A stretch of DNA of 51,796 nt from Actinomycetales bacterium (GCA_012515595.1 JAAYYA010000355.1:1-51796); one strand, 5' to 3'; positions 33,665-42,241 are shown, numbered from the stretch's first letter. Made by a program: numbers and translations. The notes: a model not told the origin generated them from the sequence alone.

Positions 33665-34408
33665 ATGGCGGCACCCAAGCGCGACGCGGTCCTGGCCGCG
33701 GCCGAGGAGGCCGCGCGCGAGGCTGCCGTCGCGATCGCCGAGCCGGGCACGGTGGGCGAGCACGTCGGCTTCGTCATGGACGAGGACCGCGTGGGGACGC
33801 ACTACTTCGACTGCACCGCGGTGGCCTACCCGGGCTGGCGCTGGGCGGTCACCCTCACCCGACCGCCGCGCGGGCGTAAGGCCCTGCTGAGCGAGACGCA
33901 CCTGGTCGCCGGCGACGACGCACTGCTGTCCCCGCCCTGGGTGCCGTATGCCGAGCGGCTGGCTCCCGGGGACGTCGGCCCGGGGGACGTCACGCCCCTG
34001 ATCGACGACGACCCCTACCTCGAGGCGGGCTTCGAGGCCACGGGGGACGAGGACGTCGACCAGGTCGGCTTCGTCGAGCTCGGCCTGGGGCGCCCCCGGG
34101 TGCTCTCCGCCGAGGGGCGTGAGGCCGCGGCGCAGCGCTGGTACGACGGCTCCCACGGGCCGACTGCCGAGATCGCCCGGAAGGCGCCGGCGCACTGCAG
34201 CACCTGCGGCTACTTCGTGCCGATGGCCGGTGCCCTGCGGTCCGTCTTCGGGGTCTGCGCCAACGAGTGGTCGCCGAGCGATGGCGGGGTCGTCAGCCTG
34301 GACCACGGCTGCGGCGCCCACAGCGAGGTCGACATCCAGCGGCCCGAGCCGGAGGTCGTCGAGCCGCCCGTGCTGGACGACAACGTGCTGGAGATCGTCG
34401 AGAGCTGA
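33665..34408 (+). CDS. DUF3027 protein, likely zinc-binding
   Basis: A 247-residue protein of unknown function, widespread in actinobacteria next to cspB or DUF2530. It has a conserved N-terminal domain (VGEHVGFVMDEDRVGTHYFDCTAVAYPGWRWAVTLTRPPRGRKALLSE) and a cysteine cluster near residues 178-215: CSTCGYFVPM, VCANEWSPSDG and DHGCGAH, four Cys that could hold a metal ion. An acidic tail follows. Coupling to the RNA-binding CspB suggests a role in RNA or translation; that is guilt by association only. Confidence 0.82.
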   Translation: MAAPKRDAVLAAAEEAAREAAVAIAEPGTVGEHVGFVMDEDRVGTHYFDCTAVAYPGWRWAVTLTRPPRGRKALLSETHLVAGDDALLSPPWVPYAERLAPGDVGPGDVTPLIDDDPYLEAGFEATGDEDVDQVGFVELGLGRPRVLSAEGREAAAQRWYDGSHGPTAEIARKAPAHCSTCGYFVPMAGALRSVFGVCANEWSPSDGGVVSLDHGCGAHSEVDIQRPEPEVVEPPVLDDNVLEIVES

Positions 34409-34419
34409 CCCGCCGCCGG

Positions 34420-34764
34420 CTACGCGTCGGCGGCGTTGCCGCGTCCCCGGGCCAGGTAGACGTGACCGATGACCCCGAGGGCGATCCCCGCCACCGGGAT
34501 CCAGACCCACCAGTCCCGCTCACCCTCGCGCAGGACGGGCACGGCCAGGACGGCCACGAGCGCCAGCACCCACAGGCCGATGCCCCAGTGGACGACGCGG
34601 ATGGTCCGTAGCGTGACCTCCGGCGCCTCGATGTCGGTGCCCGGGGGCTCTGCCGCCGGACGCTCTCCCACGGGAGGCGCGGACTCCCGGGACGGCAGGG
34701 GCGCGTCGGCCGGCGGTCGGGGATCCGCCGCACCGGCAGCCTGCGTGCCTGCGTCGTGTGCCAT
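34420..34764 (-). CDS. DUF2530 small membrane protein
   Basis: A 114-residue protein: a Pro/Ala-rich cytoplasmic region of about 50 residues (AGAADPRPPADAPLPS...), then two helices, VVHWGIGLWVLALVAVLAVPVL and WWVWIPVAGIALGVIGHVYL, separated by a short charged turn. This matches the DUF2530 family found beside DUF3027; function unknown. Divergent from the purine permease with only 18 nt between start codons, so both are probably leaderless or share overlapping promoters. Confidence 0.8.
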   Translation of the reverse strand: MAHDAGTQAAGAADPRPPADAPLPSRESAPPVGERPAAEPPGTDIEAPEVTLRTIRVVHWGIGLWVLALVAVLAVPVLREGERDWWVWIPVAGIALGVIGHVYLARGRGNAADA

Positions 34765-34770
34765 GTGCTA

Positions 34771-34776
34771 AATGTA
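34771..34776 (-). promoter_or_regulatory. -10 box for leaderless DUF2530 transcript
   Basis: On the minus strand TACATT-TAGCAC-ATG (6-nt spacing). The 18-nt gap to the divergent permease also contains TAAATG (34769-34774), 8 nt before the permease ATG, so two promoters overlap. Confidence 0.45.
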
Positions 34777-34782
34777 GGCGCC

Positions 34783-36252
34783 ATGACCGTCTCGGCCGAA
34801 CCGGCGTCGCAAGAGTCTGCCCTCCACCGCTACTTCCAGATCGGCCGGCGCGGCTCGACACTGGGCCGGGAGGTGCGCGGTGGGATCGCGACCTTCTTCA
34901 CGATGGTCTACATCGTCGTCCTCAACCCGCTGATCCTGACCAGCGTCCCGGACAGCACCGGGAACTACCTGGCCGGCGGCGACGTCGCCATGATCGCGGC
35001 GGCCACCGCCCTGATCGCCGGTGTGATGACCATCCTCATGGGAGTGGTCGCCAACTATCCGCTCGGCCTGGCGGCCGGGCTGGGTCTGAACGCCGTGGTG
35101 GCCTTCGGTGTCGCGGGCCTGCCCGGGATGACCTGGGCGGACGCCATGGGGCTCATCGTGCTGGAGGGCCTGATCATCCTGGTCCTGGTGCTCACCGGCT
35201 TCCGCGAGGCGGTCTTCCACGCCGTCCCGGCCCCGCTCAAGGTCGCCATCAGCGTCGGCATCGGCCTGTTCATCACCATCGTCGGGCTGGTCGATGCCGG
35301 GATCGTGCGCAAGCCCGCCGGTGGCCCGCCGGTCGAGCTCGGCGTCGGGGGCTCGCTCGCCGGCTGGCCGACGCTGGTCTTCGTGCTGGGCCTCGTCGCG
35401 ATCATCGTGATGTACGCCAAGAAGATCCAGGGCGCCATCCTCTACGGCATCATCGGCGCCACCGTCCTCGCCGTGATCCTGGAGGCCGCCCTGGACATCG
35501 GCGGCCAGACCGACGAGACCGGTGCGGTCGTCAACCCCACCGGCTGGGGCCTGAACATCCCGGCGCTGCCCGACCAGATCGTCAACGTGCCCGACTTCGG
35601 CCTGCTCGGGCAGTTCAGCCTGCTCGGCTCCATCGAGCGCATCGGCGTCGTGACGGTGATCCTGCTCGTGTTCAGCCTGATGCTCGCCGACTTCTTCGAC
35701 ACGATGGGCACCATGGTGGCCGTCGGCGCCGAGGGCGACCTGCTCGACGAGGACGGCAACCCGCCCAACACCAACCGCATCCTGATCGTCGACTCCATCG
35801 CGGCGGCCGCCGGTGGCGCCGCCAGCGTCAGCAGCAACACGTCATACATCGAGTCGGCCGCGGGTGTCGGCGAGGGCGCGCGCACCGGGTTCGCCTCGGT
35901 CGTCACCGGCGCGCTCTTCCTCCTGGCGACCTTCCTCGCGCCGCTGGTGTCGATCGTCCCCTACGAGGCCGCCACCCCGGCGCTGGTCGTCGTCGGCTAC
36001 CTGATGATGCGCCAGGTCAAGGAGATCAACTGGGACGACCTGGAGATCGCCTTCCCGGCCTTCCTCACCATCGTGCTCATGCCGTTCACCTACTCGATCA
36101 CCGTGGGCATCGGCGCTGGCTTCCTGGCCTTCGTGCTGCTCAAGGTGGTGCGCGGCAAGGCACGGGCGGTCCACCCGCTGATGTGGCTGATCGCGGTGCT
36201 GTTCCTGGTCTACTTCACCCTCACCCCGATCCGGGAGCTGCTCGGCGTCTGA
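34783..36252 (+). CDS. NCS2-family purine permease (AzgA-like)
   Basis: Membrane transporter for purine bases (hypoxanthine, guanine or adenine in characterised AzgA members). The 489-residue protein has about 12-14 hydrophobic segments. The AzgA signature blocks are GIATFFTMVYIVVLNPLIL at the start, AAGLGLNAVVAFGV, LMLADFFDTMGTMVAVG and SNTSYIESAAGVGEGARTG with the substrate-site Glu. The ATG at 34783 has no ribosome site. The second copy of the 53-bp-period repeat starts 20 nt after the stop. Confidence 0.92.
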   Translation: MTVSAEPASQESALHRYFQIGRRGSTLGREVRGGIATFFTMVYIVVLNPLILTSVPDSTGNYLAGGDVAMIAAATALIAGVMTILMGVVANYPLGLAAGLGLNAVVAFGVAGLPGMTWADAMGLIVLEGLIILVLVLTGFREAVFHAVPAPLKVAISVGIGLFITIVGLVDAGIVRKPAGGPPVELGVGGSLAGWPTLVFVLGLVAIIVMYAKKIQGAILYGIIGATVLAVILEAALDIGGQTDETGAVVNPTGWGLNIPALPDQIVNVPDFGLLGQFSLLGSIERIGVVTVILLVFSLMLADFFDTMGTMVAVGAEGDLLDEDGNPPNTNRILIVDSIAAAAGGAASVSSNTSYIESAAGVGEGARTGFASVVTGALFLLATFLAPLVSIVPYEAATPALVVVGYLMMRQVKEINWDDLEIAFPAFLTIVLMPFTYSITVGIGAGFLAFVLLKVVRGKARAVHPLMWLIAVLFLVYFTLTPIRELLGV

Positions 36253-36271
36253 GCGCGTCGACCCCGCGCGC

Positions 36272-36362
36272 GAAGGATGCGTGCACCTGGAGGGATGGTT
36301 CACGGTCGGTTCGCGATCGGGCGTCAAGGATGCGTGCACGTGCATGGATGGGTCTCGCGCGG
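36272..36362 (+). repeat. Two-unit tandem repeat, 53-bp period (locus 2)
   Basis: AAGGATGCGTGCAC begins at 36273 and again at 36326, exactly 53 bp apart, matching the minus-strand sequence at 4436-4534. The units are more diverged here (CTGGAGGGATGGTTCACGG; GTGCATGGATGGGTCTCGC) yet the period is unchanged. It lies just after the permease stop and opposite in orientation to locus 1. Confidence 0.8.
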
Positions 36363-36393
36363 CGAGGGGCGGGTGCGGCAGCCCCAGGAATAG

Positions 36394-36419
36394 TTAGCCG
36401 AGGTAATGAGTTAGGCTAA
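36394..36419. promoter_or_regulatory. Candidate iron box or MarR operator
   Basis: TTAGCC (36394-36399) and GGCTAA (36414-36419) form an inverted repeat. TTAGGCTAA equals the centre of the IdeR/DtxR consensus TTAGGTTAGGCTAACCTAA, and I count 14 of 19 matches across 36406-36424. It lies directly upstream of the -35 region of the MarR-MFS operon. A MarR operator is the alternative. Confidence 0.45.
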
Positions 36420-36442
36420 GCAAAGCTCTCACCTGCGACTTC

Positions 36443-36448
36443 TAGGAT
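36443..36448 (+). promoter_or_regulatory. -10 box for leaderless marR-MFS transcript
   Basis: TAGGAT-cctccg-TTG: a TANNNT box ending 6 nt before the TTG start; no ribosome site is present. Confidence 0.45.
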
Positions 36449-36454
36449 CCTCCG

Positions 36455-36994
36455 TTGCCCGCCCCGGACCAGACTGACACCCAGCAGGCCGACACCGACT
36501 CTCGGCCGCACGGCACCGTACGCGACGGCACCGCACCCGCCGACAGTGCACGCGACGCCATTGCACCCGCCGACTCGCCGGACAGCACTGCCCGGCTCGC
36601 CCACGACCTGCGCATCGCCTGCATGCGCGTGTCCCGGCGCGTCCGCTTCGAGACCACCAGCACGATCGCACCGCACCAGCTGAGCGTCATCGTGCGACTG
36701 GCGCAGTCGTCATACTCCTCGGGGGAGCTCGCCGCGATCGAGCGGGTCAGCGCCCCCAGCATGAGCCGCACCGTCGGCGCCCTGGTCGAGCTGGGCCTGG
36801 TGGAGCGGGCCACGGACAGCGAGGACGGCCGCGTGGTGCGCCTCTCGCTCACCGACGAGGGGCGGCGCGTGCTGGATGAGCACCGGGTCCGCCGGGACGT
36901 CTGGATGATCGAGCGCCTCGACGGGCTCAGTGCGGACGAGCGGGACCTGCTGGCCCGGGCGAGCGAGCTGCTGAACCGGGTGTTCGATCAGTGA
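36455..36994 (+). CDS. MarR-family transcriptional regulator
   Basis: A 179-residue regulator. A disordered Asp/Ala/Thr-rich N-terminus of about 45 residues is followed by the MarR fold (DLRIACMRVSRRVRFE, APHQLSVIVRLAQSSYSSGELAAIERVSAPSMSRTVGALVELGLVERA, DGRVVRLSLTDEGRRVL). The TTG start is supported by the -10 box 6 nt upstream. Its stop overlaps the MFS gene (GTGA), the standard arrangement of a regulator with its efflux pump. Similar to M. tuberculosis Rv0880. The first codons contain an imperfect DGTAPADSA/DAIAPADSP repeat. Confidence 0.86.
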   Translation: MPAPDQTDTQQADTDSRPHGTVRDGTAPADSARDAIAPADSPDSTARLAHDLRIACMRVSRRVRFETTSTIAPHQLSVIVRLAQSSYSSGELAAIERVSAPSMSRTVGALVELGLVERATDSEDGRVVRLSLTDEGRRVLDEHRVRRDVWMIERLDGLSADERDLLARASELLNRVFDQ

Positions 36995-38274
36995 GCGCGA
37001 TGTTCAGCTCGCTGGCGATCAAGAACTACCGCACCTACGCCGCGGGCGGCATCGTCTCCAACACCGGCACCTGGATGGGGCGGGTCGCCCAGGACTGGCT
37101 CGTGCTCACCGAGCTCACGAACAACTCCGCGAGCGCCCTGGGCATCGTCACCGGTCTGCAGTTCCTGCCGATGCTGCTGCTGGCCCCGGTGGCGGGGGCG
37201 GTCAGCGACCGGTTCCCCAAGCGCAAGGTCATGATCGTCACCCAGTCGTTCATGGCGCTCACCGCCCTGGCGATGGGTCTGCTCGTGCTGACGGACGTGG
37301 CCGTGTTATGGCACATCTACCTGCTCGCCTTCGTCCAGGGCTGCGCCGCCGCCGTCGACGGCCCGGCCCGCCAGGCCTTCGTCTCCGAGATGGTGCCGCC
37401 GACGCAGATCACCAACGCGGTGGGCCTGAACAGCGCCTCCTTCCACAGCGGCCGCCTCATGGGCCCGGCGCTGGCCGGCCTGCTGATCGCCTGGTTCGGC
37501 ACCGGCCCGACCCTGCTCATCAACGCCGCCTCGTTCGTGGCGGTCATCGGGGCGCTCATGCTGATGGACGTCGATGAGCTCACGCCGGCCCCGGTCGCCA
37601 AGGGCAAGGGCCGGATCCGGGAGGGCCTCGCCTACGTCAAGCACCGCCCGGACATCATCCTGATCATGGCGCTGGTCTTCATCCACGGCACCTTCGGGAT
37701 GAACTTCCAGCTCACCAACGCCCTCATGTCGACCGAGGCGTTCGGCAAGGGCGTCGAGGAGTACGGCATCACGGGCTCGGTCATGGCGATCGGCTCGCTC
37801 GGCGGGGCGCTCCTGGCGGCCCGCCGGGAGAAGCCGCGGCTGCGCTACCTGCTCGGCGCGATGGGGCTCTTCTCCCTCTGCACCCTGTTCGTCGGGCTGG
37901 CGCCCAACTTCCTCTTCTACACCCTGATGCTCATCCCGACCGGCCTCAGCGCGCTGACCGTCATGGTCACCGCGAACTCGATGATCCAGCTGAGCGTCGC
38001 CCCCGAGGTCCGGGGCCGCGTGATGGCCCTCTACATGGCCGTCTTCATGGGTGGCACCCCCGTCGGATCACCGGTGATCGGCTGGATCGGGGAGACCTTC
38101 GGGGCCCGGTGGACCATCCTGATCGCCACCGTGACGTGCGGGATCGCGGTCGTTGTTGCGACCATCTACGTCATGCGCACCGACGACATCCGCGTCCGGC
38201 TCCAGCGGGAGCCCGGCAACTGGCTCGCCGTCCAGCGCGGCTCCACCGAGCCGCTGCCCGAGAAGGTCGCCTGA
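36991..38274 (+). CDS. MFS exporter, DHA3 (EntS-like) type
   Basis: A 427-residue, twelve-helix transporter with N-terminal FSSLAIKNYRTYAAGGIVSNTGTWMGRVAQDWLVL and the loop motif AGAVSDRFPKRKVMI (motif A variant), then GLNSASFHSGRLMGPALAG, as in the DHA3 family that includes the enterobactin exporter EntS and macrolide pumps. Overlapped by its MarR gene upstream and by a 28-residue peptide gene downstream (TGATG). Substrate unknown; the possible iron box suggests a siderophore-like compound, as inference. Confidence 0.88.
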   Translation: MSAMFSSLAIKNYRTYAAGGIVSNTGTWMGRVAQDWLVLTELTNNSASALGIVTGLQFLPMLLLAPVAGAVSDRFPKRKVMIVTQSFMALTALAMGLLVLTDVAVLWHIYLLAFVQGCAAAVDGPARQAFVSEMVPPTQITNAVGLNSASFHSGRLMGPALAGLLIAWFGTGPTLLINAASFVAVIGALMLMDVDELTPAPVAKGKGRIREGLAYVKHRPDIILIMALVFIHGTFGMNFQLTNALMSTEAFGKGVEEYGITGSVMAIGSLGGALLAARREKPRLRYLLGAMGLFSLCTLFVGLAPNFLFYTLMLIPTGLSALTVMVTANSMIQLSVAPEVRGRVMALYMAVFMGGTPVGSPVIGWIGETFGARWTILIATVTCGIAVVVATIYVMRTDDIRVRLQREPGNWLAVQRGSTEPLPEKVA

Positions 38275-38360
38275 TGACGCCGCGCTCCCGCCGGGCCATC
38301 GTGCTCGTGGCGCTCGCGCTGTTCTTCGCCGCCGCCGTCGTCGCGGCCGTGGTCAACTGA
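38274..38360 (+). CDS. 28-residue single-helix membrane peptide
   Basis: MTPRSRRAIVLVALALFFAA and eight more residues, ending in Asn: three arginines, then one hydrophobic helix with almost no room for a soluble domain. The ATG shares a base with the MFS stop (TGATG), a coupling that argues for real translation. It could be a small accessory subunit of the MFS pump, like AcrZ-type peptides of other exporters, but no homologue is known to me. Confidence 0.6.
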   Translation: MTPRSRRAIVLVALALFFAAAVVAAVVN

Positions 38361-38364
38361 GGGC

Positions 38365-40176
38365 ATGACGGGTTTCACCACACGACCGACCCTCACGGGC
38401 ACCTTCGGGATGGTCTCCAGCACCCACTGGATCGCCTCCCAGACCGCCATGGCCATCCTCGAGCAGGGCGGCAACGCCTTCGACGCGGCCGTCGCGGGCG
38501 GCTTCGTCCTCCACCTGGTCGAGCCCCACCTCAACGGGCCCGGCGGCGACCTGCCCGCCATCATCACCACCGCGGACGACCCGGAGCCCCGGGTGCTCTG
38601 CGGGCAGGGGCCGGCACCGGCCGGCGCGACCGAGGCCCACTTCCGTGGCCTGGGGATGGACCGCGTCCCGGGCGCGGGACCGCTGGCCGCCGCGGTGCCG
38701 GGGGCCGTGGACGCCTGGCTCCTCCTGCTGCGCGACCACGGCAGTATGTCGCCCGCCCAGGTTCTCGCGCCCGCTCAGCACTACGCCCGGCACGGTCACC
38801 CGCTGGTCCCGCGGGTGGGTGCCACCGTCGCGGCCGTGCAGGACCTCTTCGAGTCCGACTGGACCACCTCGGCCGACCTCTGGCTGCGCGGCGGGCGCCC
38901 GCCCGGCCCCGGCGAGCTGTTCACCAACCCGGCCTGGGCCGACACCCTGGACCGGCTGGTCGCCGCGGCCGAGGGGGTGCGGGACCGTGAGGCCCAGGTC
39001 GAGGCGGTCCGTGCGGCCTGGTCGCAGGGCTTCGTCGCCGAGGCCGTCGACCGCTTCGCCGACCGGGCGTTCCGGCACTCCGACGGCACGGTGGCGCCCG
39101 GCGTGCTGACCGGTCAGGACCTGGCGGACTTCTCCGCCACCTGGGAGCCCGCGGTGCAGCGCGACTGGCAGGGGCACACGATCGCCAAGGCCGGTCCGTG
39201 GGGCCAGGGGCCTGCCCTGCTGCAGGTGCTCGGCATGCTCGACGCGCTCGGCGACCCGCCCGACCTCGAGTCCGCCGACGGCGTCCACGCGGTCGCCGAG
39301 GCGTGGAAGCTGGCGATGGCCGACCGCGAGGCCTGGTTCGGCGACTCCGGCGACGAGCCCGTCCCCCTCGACGACTTGCTCGACCAGGCGTACCTAGCCG
39401 ACCGGGCGCAGCTGATCGCGGCCACCGCGGACCGCACCGTCCGCCCGGGTGCACCGGGCGGCCGGACACCCCGGACCGCGGCCCTCGCCGGGCTGACCGA
39501 GGTGGCCGGTTCCGCCCCGGGTGTCGGGGAGCCGACGGTGGTCCGCGACGAGCCGGCCGAGCCGGACGTCACCCCCGACGGCGTCACCCGCGGCGACACC
39601 TGCCATCTCGACGTCGTCGACCGCTGGGGCAACCTGGTCTCGGCCACGCCCAGCGGCGGGTGGCTGCAGAGCTCCCCGGTCATCCCCGAGCTGGGCTTCC
39701 CGCTGGGCAGCCGGCTGCAGATGATGTGGCTCGAGCAGGGGCTGCCCTCCTCGCTCCGTCCCGGCCGGAGACCGCGGACGACGCTGACCCCCACGCTGGT
39801 GCTCCGCGACGGCGTGCCGGTGCTGGCCTGCGGCTCACCGGGCGGCGACCAGCAGGACCAGTGGCAGTCGCTCTTCCTCGTCCGGCACCTGGGGCATGCT
39901 GCGACGCTGCAGGAGGCGATCGACGCCCCAGCCTTCCACACCACCAGCTTCCCCGGGTCCTTCGAGCCCCGGGTCGTCGAGCCGGGCGTCCTGGTCATCG
40001 AGGACCGCTACCCGGAGGCGGTGCGCGCCGCGCTGCGCGCCCGCGGCCACGAGGTCCTCGAGCAGGGGCCCTGGACGCTGGGCCGGATGTGCGCGGTCGG
40101 CCGCGACCCCGGCACCGGGCTGCTGAGCGCCGGCGCCAACCCGCGCGGCATGCAGGGCTACGCCGTCGGGCGCTGA
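38365..40176 (+). CDS. Gamma-glutamyltransferase-family protein
   Basis: Ntn-hydrolase precursor of 603 residues that should self-cleave into large and small subunits. The nucleophile is Thr412 in RGDTCHLDVVDRWGN, matching the GDTxHxxVxDxxGN consensus. The N-terminus GMVSSTHWIASQTAMAILEQGGNAFDAAVA and PHLNGPGGDLPAI are family hallmarks. No signal peptide is visible, so it is likely cytoplasmic and closer to the acylase or gamma-glutamyl hydrolase-like branch than to E. coli periplasmic GGT. Four nt after the membrane peptide; GAGGGC is almost adjacent to the ATG. Confidence 0.9.
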   Translation: MTGFTTRPTLTGTFGMVSSTHWIASQTAMAILEQGGNAFDAAVAGGFVLHLVEPHLNGPGGDLPAIITTADDPEPRVLCGQGPAPAGATEAHFRGLGMDRVPGAGPLAAAVPGAVDAWLLLLRDHGSMSPAQVLAPAQHYARHGHPLVPRVGATVAAVQDLFESDWTTSADLWLRGGRPPGPGELFTNPAWADTLDRLVAAAEGVRDREAQVEAVRAAWSQGFVAEAVDRFADRAFRHSDGTVAPGVLTGQDLADFSATWEPAVQRDWQGHTIAKAGPWGQGPALLQVLGMLDALGDPPDLESADGVHAVAEAWKLAMADREAWFGDSGDEPVPLDDLLDQAYLADRAQLIAATADRTVRPGAPGGRTPRTAALAGLTEVAGSAPGVGEPTVVRDEPAEPDVTPDGVTRGDTCHLDVVDRWGNLVSATPSGGWLQSSPVIPELGFPLGSRLQMMWLEQGLPSSLRPGRRPRTTLTPTLVLRDGVPVLACGSPGGDQQDQWQSLFLVRHLGHAATLQEAIDAPAFHTTSFPGSFEPRVVEPGVLVIEDRYPEAVRAALRARGHEVLEQGPWTLGRMCAVGRDPGTGLLSAGANPRGMQGYAVGR

Positions 40177-40249
40177 CCACGCCCCTCACGGACCCGGCCA
40201 CGCACCCGCCGCACCGCCGCGCTGACCCGGCCCCACGGCATACGTCTGG

Positions 40250-40255
40250 CAGGCT
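40250..40255 (+). promoter_or_regulatory. Possible -10 box for leaderless GPH transporter
   Basis: CAGGCT-gacccc-GTG, a box with T-to-C at its first base and 6-nt spacing. The octamer CGGCATAC (40236-40243) lies just upstream. Confidence 0.3.
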
Positions 40256-40261
40256 GACCCC

Positions 40262-41638
40262 GTGAACCGACCGGACAGCGCCGCTCCCGCTCCGGCGACC
40301 ACGGCGCCGGGGCAGCGGGTGACCCGACCGGCGCGCTACGCCGTCGGCATGTTCGGCACCTCGATCCCGATCAACCTGATCAAGGGCTCGATGGTCCTGT
40401 TCTACGTCGACCTGCTCGGCCTGGACGTGCGGCTCTACGGGCTGGTGATGATCGGCTACGCGGTCATCGACGCGATCGACAACCCGGTCCTGGGCTACCT
40501 GTCCGACCGGACCCGCACCCGCTGGGGACGGCGCCGCCCGTGGCTGCTCGTCGGAGCCCCGGTGCTGGCCGTCGGCACGATCGCGATGTTCGCCGTGCCG
40601 GGCACCCTCGACGGCGCCGGGCTGGTGCTGTGGTTCGTCACCTTCGCCATCCTCTGCGAGGCGACGGACTCGATGATCAACGCCAACTACGGGGCGCTGC
40701 TGCCCGAGCTGTTCCCGCGCGAGCGGGAGCGTGCGGTGGCCAACGCGCTGCGCCAGGGCTTCCAGCTGCTGGCGCTGGTCGTCTCGCTCGCGCTCACCCC
40801 GTGGCTGACGACCTCGGTCTTCGGGACCGAGGAGACCACGCGCGGGTTCACGATCACCGCCGTGATCTACGCGGTCCTCGCGTGCGCGGTCATCGTCTAC
40901 ATGGCGCTCGGGGTGCACGAGGACCCGCGTGCCGCCCAGACCCGCAACCCGCGCTTCCTGAAGACGGTGCGGGACATCCTCACCAACAAGCGGTTCTGGC
41001 AGATCGGCGCGGCCAGCGCCTGCTACCTCAGCGCGATGGGGCTGGTGCTCACCGGGGTCCAGCTCTACGTCCGCTACTCCCTCGGGCTGCCGGTGGCCTA
41101 CGCCATGTATCTCCAGGGCGTCGTCATCCTGGCCACCGTCGGCTTCCTGGCGGTCTGGACGCGGGTCGTCCGCGCCAAGGGTGCGCCCTTCGCCTGGCGG
41201 CTGGCGTTCGTCGTGCTCGCGCTCGCCTTCGTCCCGCTCTTCCTCGCCGACAGCCTCCTCACGGCGGTGCTCGCCGGGCTGTTCCTCGGCGTGGGCTACG
41301 GCGGGATGCTCGCCAGCAACGACCTCGTCGTCGCCCGGGTGCTCGACGAGGACGCCGCCGTCCACGGCGCGCACCGGGAGGGCATCTTCCTGGCCGCCTT
41401 CGGCTTCTTCGGGCGGCTGGGCGGAGCCGTCGTCGGGATCGCCCTGAGCTCGCTGGGCTACCTCTTCGGCTACTACTCCGGCGACGACCCCGGCACGCAG
41501 GCGGACCTGGCCTGGCGCGTGTATGTCTGCGCCTACCCGATGGGGCTGGCCGCGCTCGGTGCCCTCATCGCCTTCCTGATCGACGTGCCGGACAACGAGC
41601 GGCAGGGCGCCGACGCGGAGCCGGTGACGACCCCCTGA
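40262..41638 (+). CDS. MFS transporter of the GPH (glycoside-pentoside-hexuronide:cation symporter) type
   Basis: A 458-residue, twelve-helix permease. The N-terminal block (RPARYAVGMFGTSIPINLIKGSMVLFYVDLLGL...IDAIDNPVLGYLSDRTRTRWGRRRPWLLVGAP) is the MelB/GPH hallmark: the D-P-x-x-G-x-x-S-D-R-T-x-x-R-x-G-R-x-R-P-W loop. Some members import sugars with Na+ or H+, and MFSD2-like members carry lipids; the substrate here is unknown. No sugar-utilisation gene is adjacent. It converges on the DUF gene with a 12-nt gap. Confidence 0.88.
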   Translation: MNRPDSAAPAPATTAPGQRVTRPARYAVGMFGTSIPINLIKGSMVLFYVDLLGLDVRLYGLVMIGYAVIDAIDNPVLGYLSDRTRTRWGRRRPWLLVGAPVLAVGTIAMFAVPGTLDGAGLVLWFVTFAILCEATDSMINANYGALLPELFPRERERAVANALRQGFQLLALVVSLALTPWLTTSVFGTEETTRGFTITAVIYAVLACAVIVYMALGVHEDPRAAQTRNPRFLKTVRDILTNKRFWQIGAASACYLSAMGLVLTGVQLYVRYSLGLPVAYAMYLQGVVILATVGFLAVWTRVVRAKGAPFAWRLAFVVLALAFVPLFLADSLLTAVLAGLFLGVGYGGMLASNDLVVARVLDEDAAVHGAHREGIFLAAFGFFGRLGGAVVGIALSSLGYLFGYYSGDDPGTQADLAWRVYVCAYPMGLAALGALIAFLIDVPDNERQGADAEPVTTP

Positions 41639-41650
41639 CAGGCCCTTCCC

Positions 41651-42193
41651 TCAGGCCTTCGTGCTCTCGCCCTCGTCGCGGGGCTCGCCCAGCTCACCAC
41701 GGACGATGCGCCCCTGGTTGGGCGCGACGGGGGAGTCGTTGGTGTGCGCCCCGGGGGAGGGTTGCTCCCGCGGAGTCCAGGCCGTGGCACCGGACCCGGC
41801 TGACGAGGTCCGGCGGCGCGGCTTCGGGACCGTGATCGTTGCGCCGTCCCGGGGACCGATCCGCTTGCTCAGGTCGGCCCGGTCCAGCAGATCGTCGTAG
41901 GACGCGTTCGTCGGCGGGTGCACCGCGATCGGGTCGTCGCCGGAGAAGACCACCCAGTGGGCCGTGTTCCGGTGGAAGACCTGCAGGACCGTGCCGTCGA
42001 TCACCGTCGCGGCGTGCGCCATCGCCTTCTTGCGCTGGTTGCCCTTGGCGACCTTGTCCTGCACGAACTTCTCCGCGGGCTCCCGCTGGTTCTTCAGTTG
42101 TTCCCAGACGACCGGCCCCCACCTCTGGGCCGCGGCCGCCGCGAGCGGCCCGTACTTGATCAGCCGGGCCGCCGCCTTGCCCTTGCCCGCCAT
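41651..42193 (-). CDS. Hypothetical basic protein
   Basis: A 180-residue protein I cannot assign. Residues 1-60 are Lys/Arg rich and helical (AGKGKAAARLIKYGPLAAAAAQRWGPVVWEQLKNQ). Residues 60-125 look like a compact beta domain (ATVIDGTVLQVFHRNTAHWVVFSGDDPIAVHPPTNASYDDLLDRADLSKRI). The last 55 residues are disordered and Ser/Pro/Glu rich. AGGAGGTG lies about 5 nt before the ATG, a strong site that supports a real gene. Divergent from pdxH. Confidence 0.72.
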   Translation of the reverse strand: MAGKGKAAARLIKYGPLAAAAAQRWGPVVWEQLKNQREPAEKFVQDKVAKGNQRKKAMAHAATVIDGTVLQVFHRNTAHWVVFSGDDPIAVHPPTNASYDDLLDRADLSKRIGPRDGATITVPKPRRRTSSAGSGATAWTPREQPSPGAHTNDSPVAPNQGRIVRGELGEPRDEGESTKA

Positions 42194-42241
42194 CGTGCAC
42201 CTCCTGCGACTGGGGGTCCTTGCCCTCCCACCCTAAGCGCG

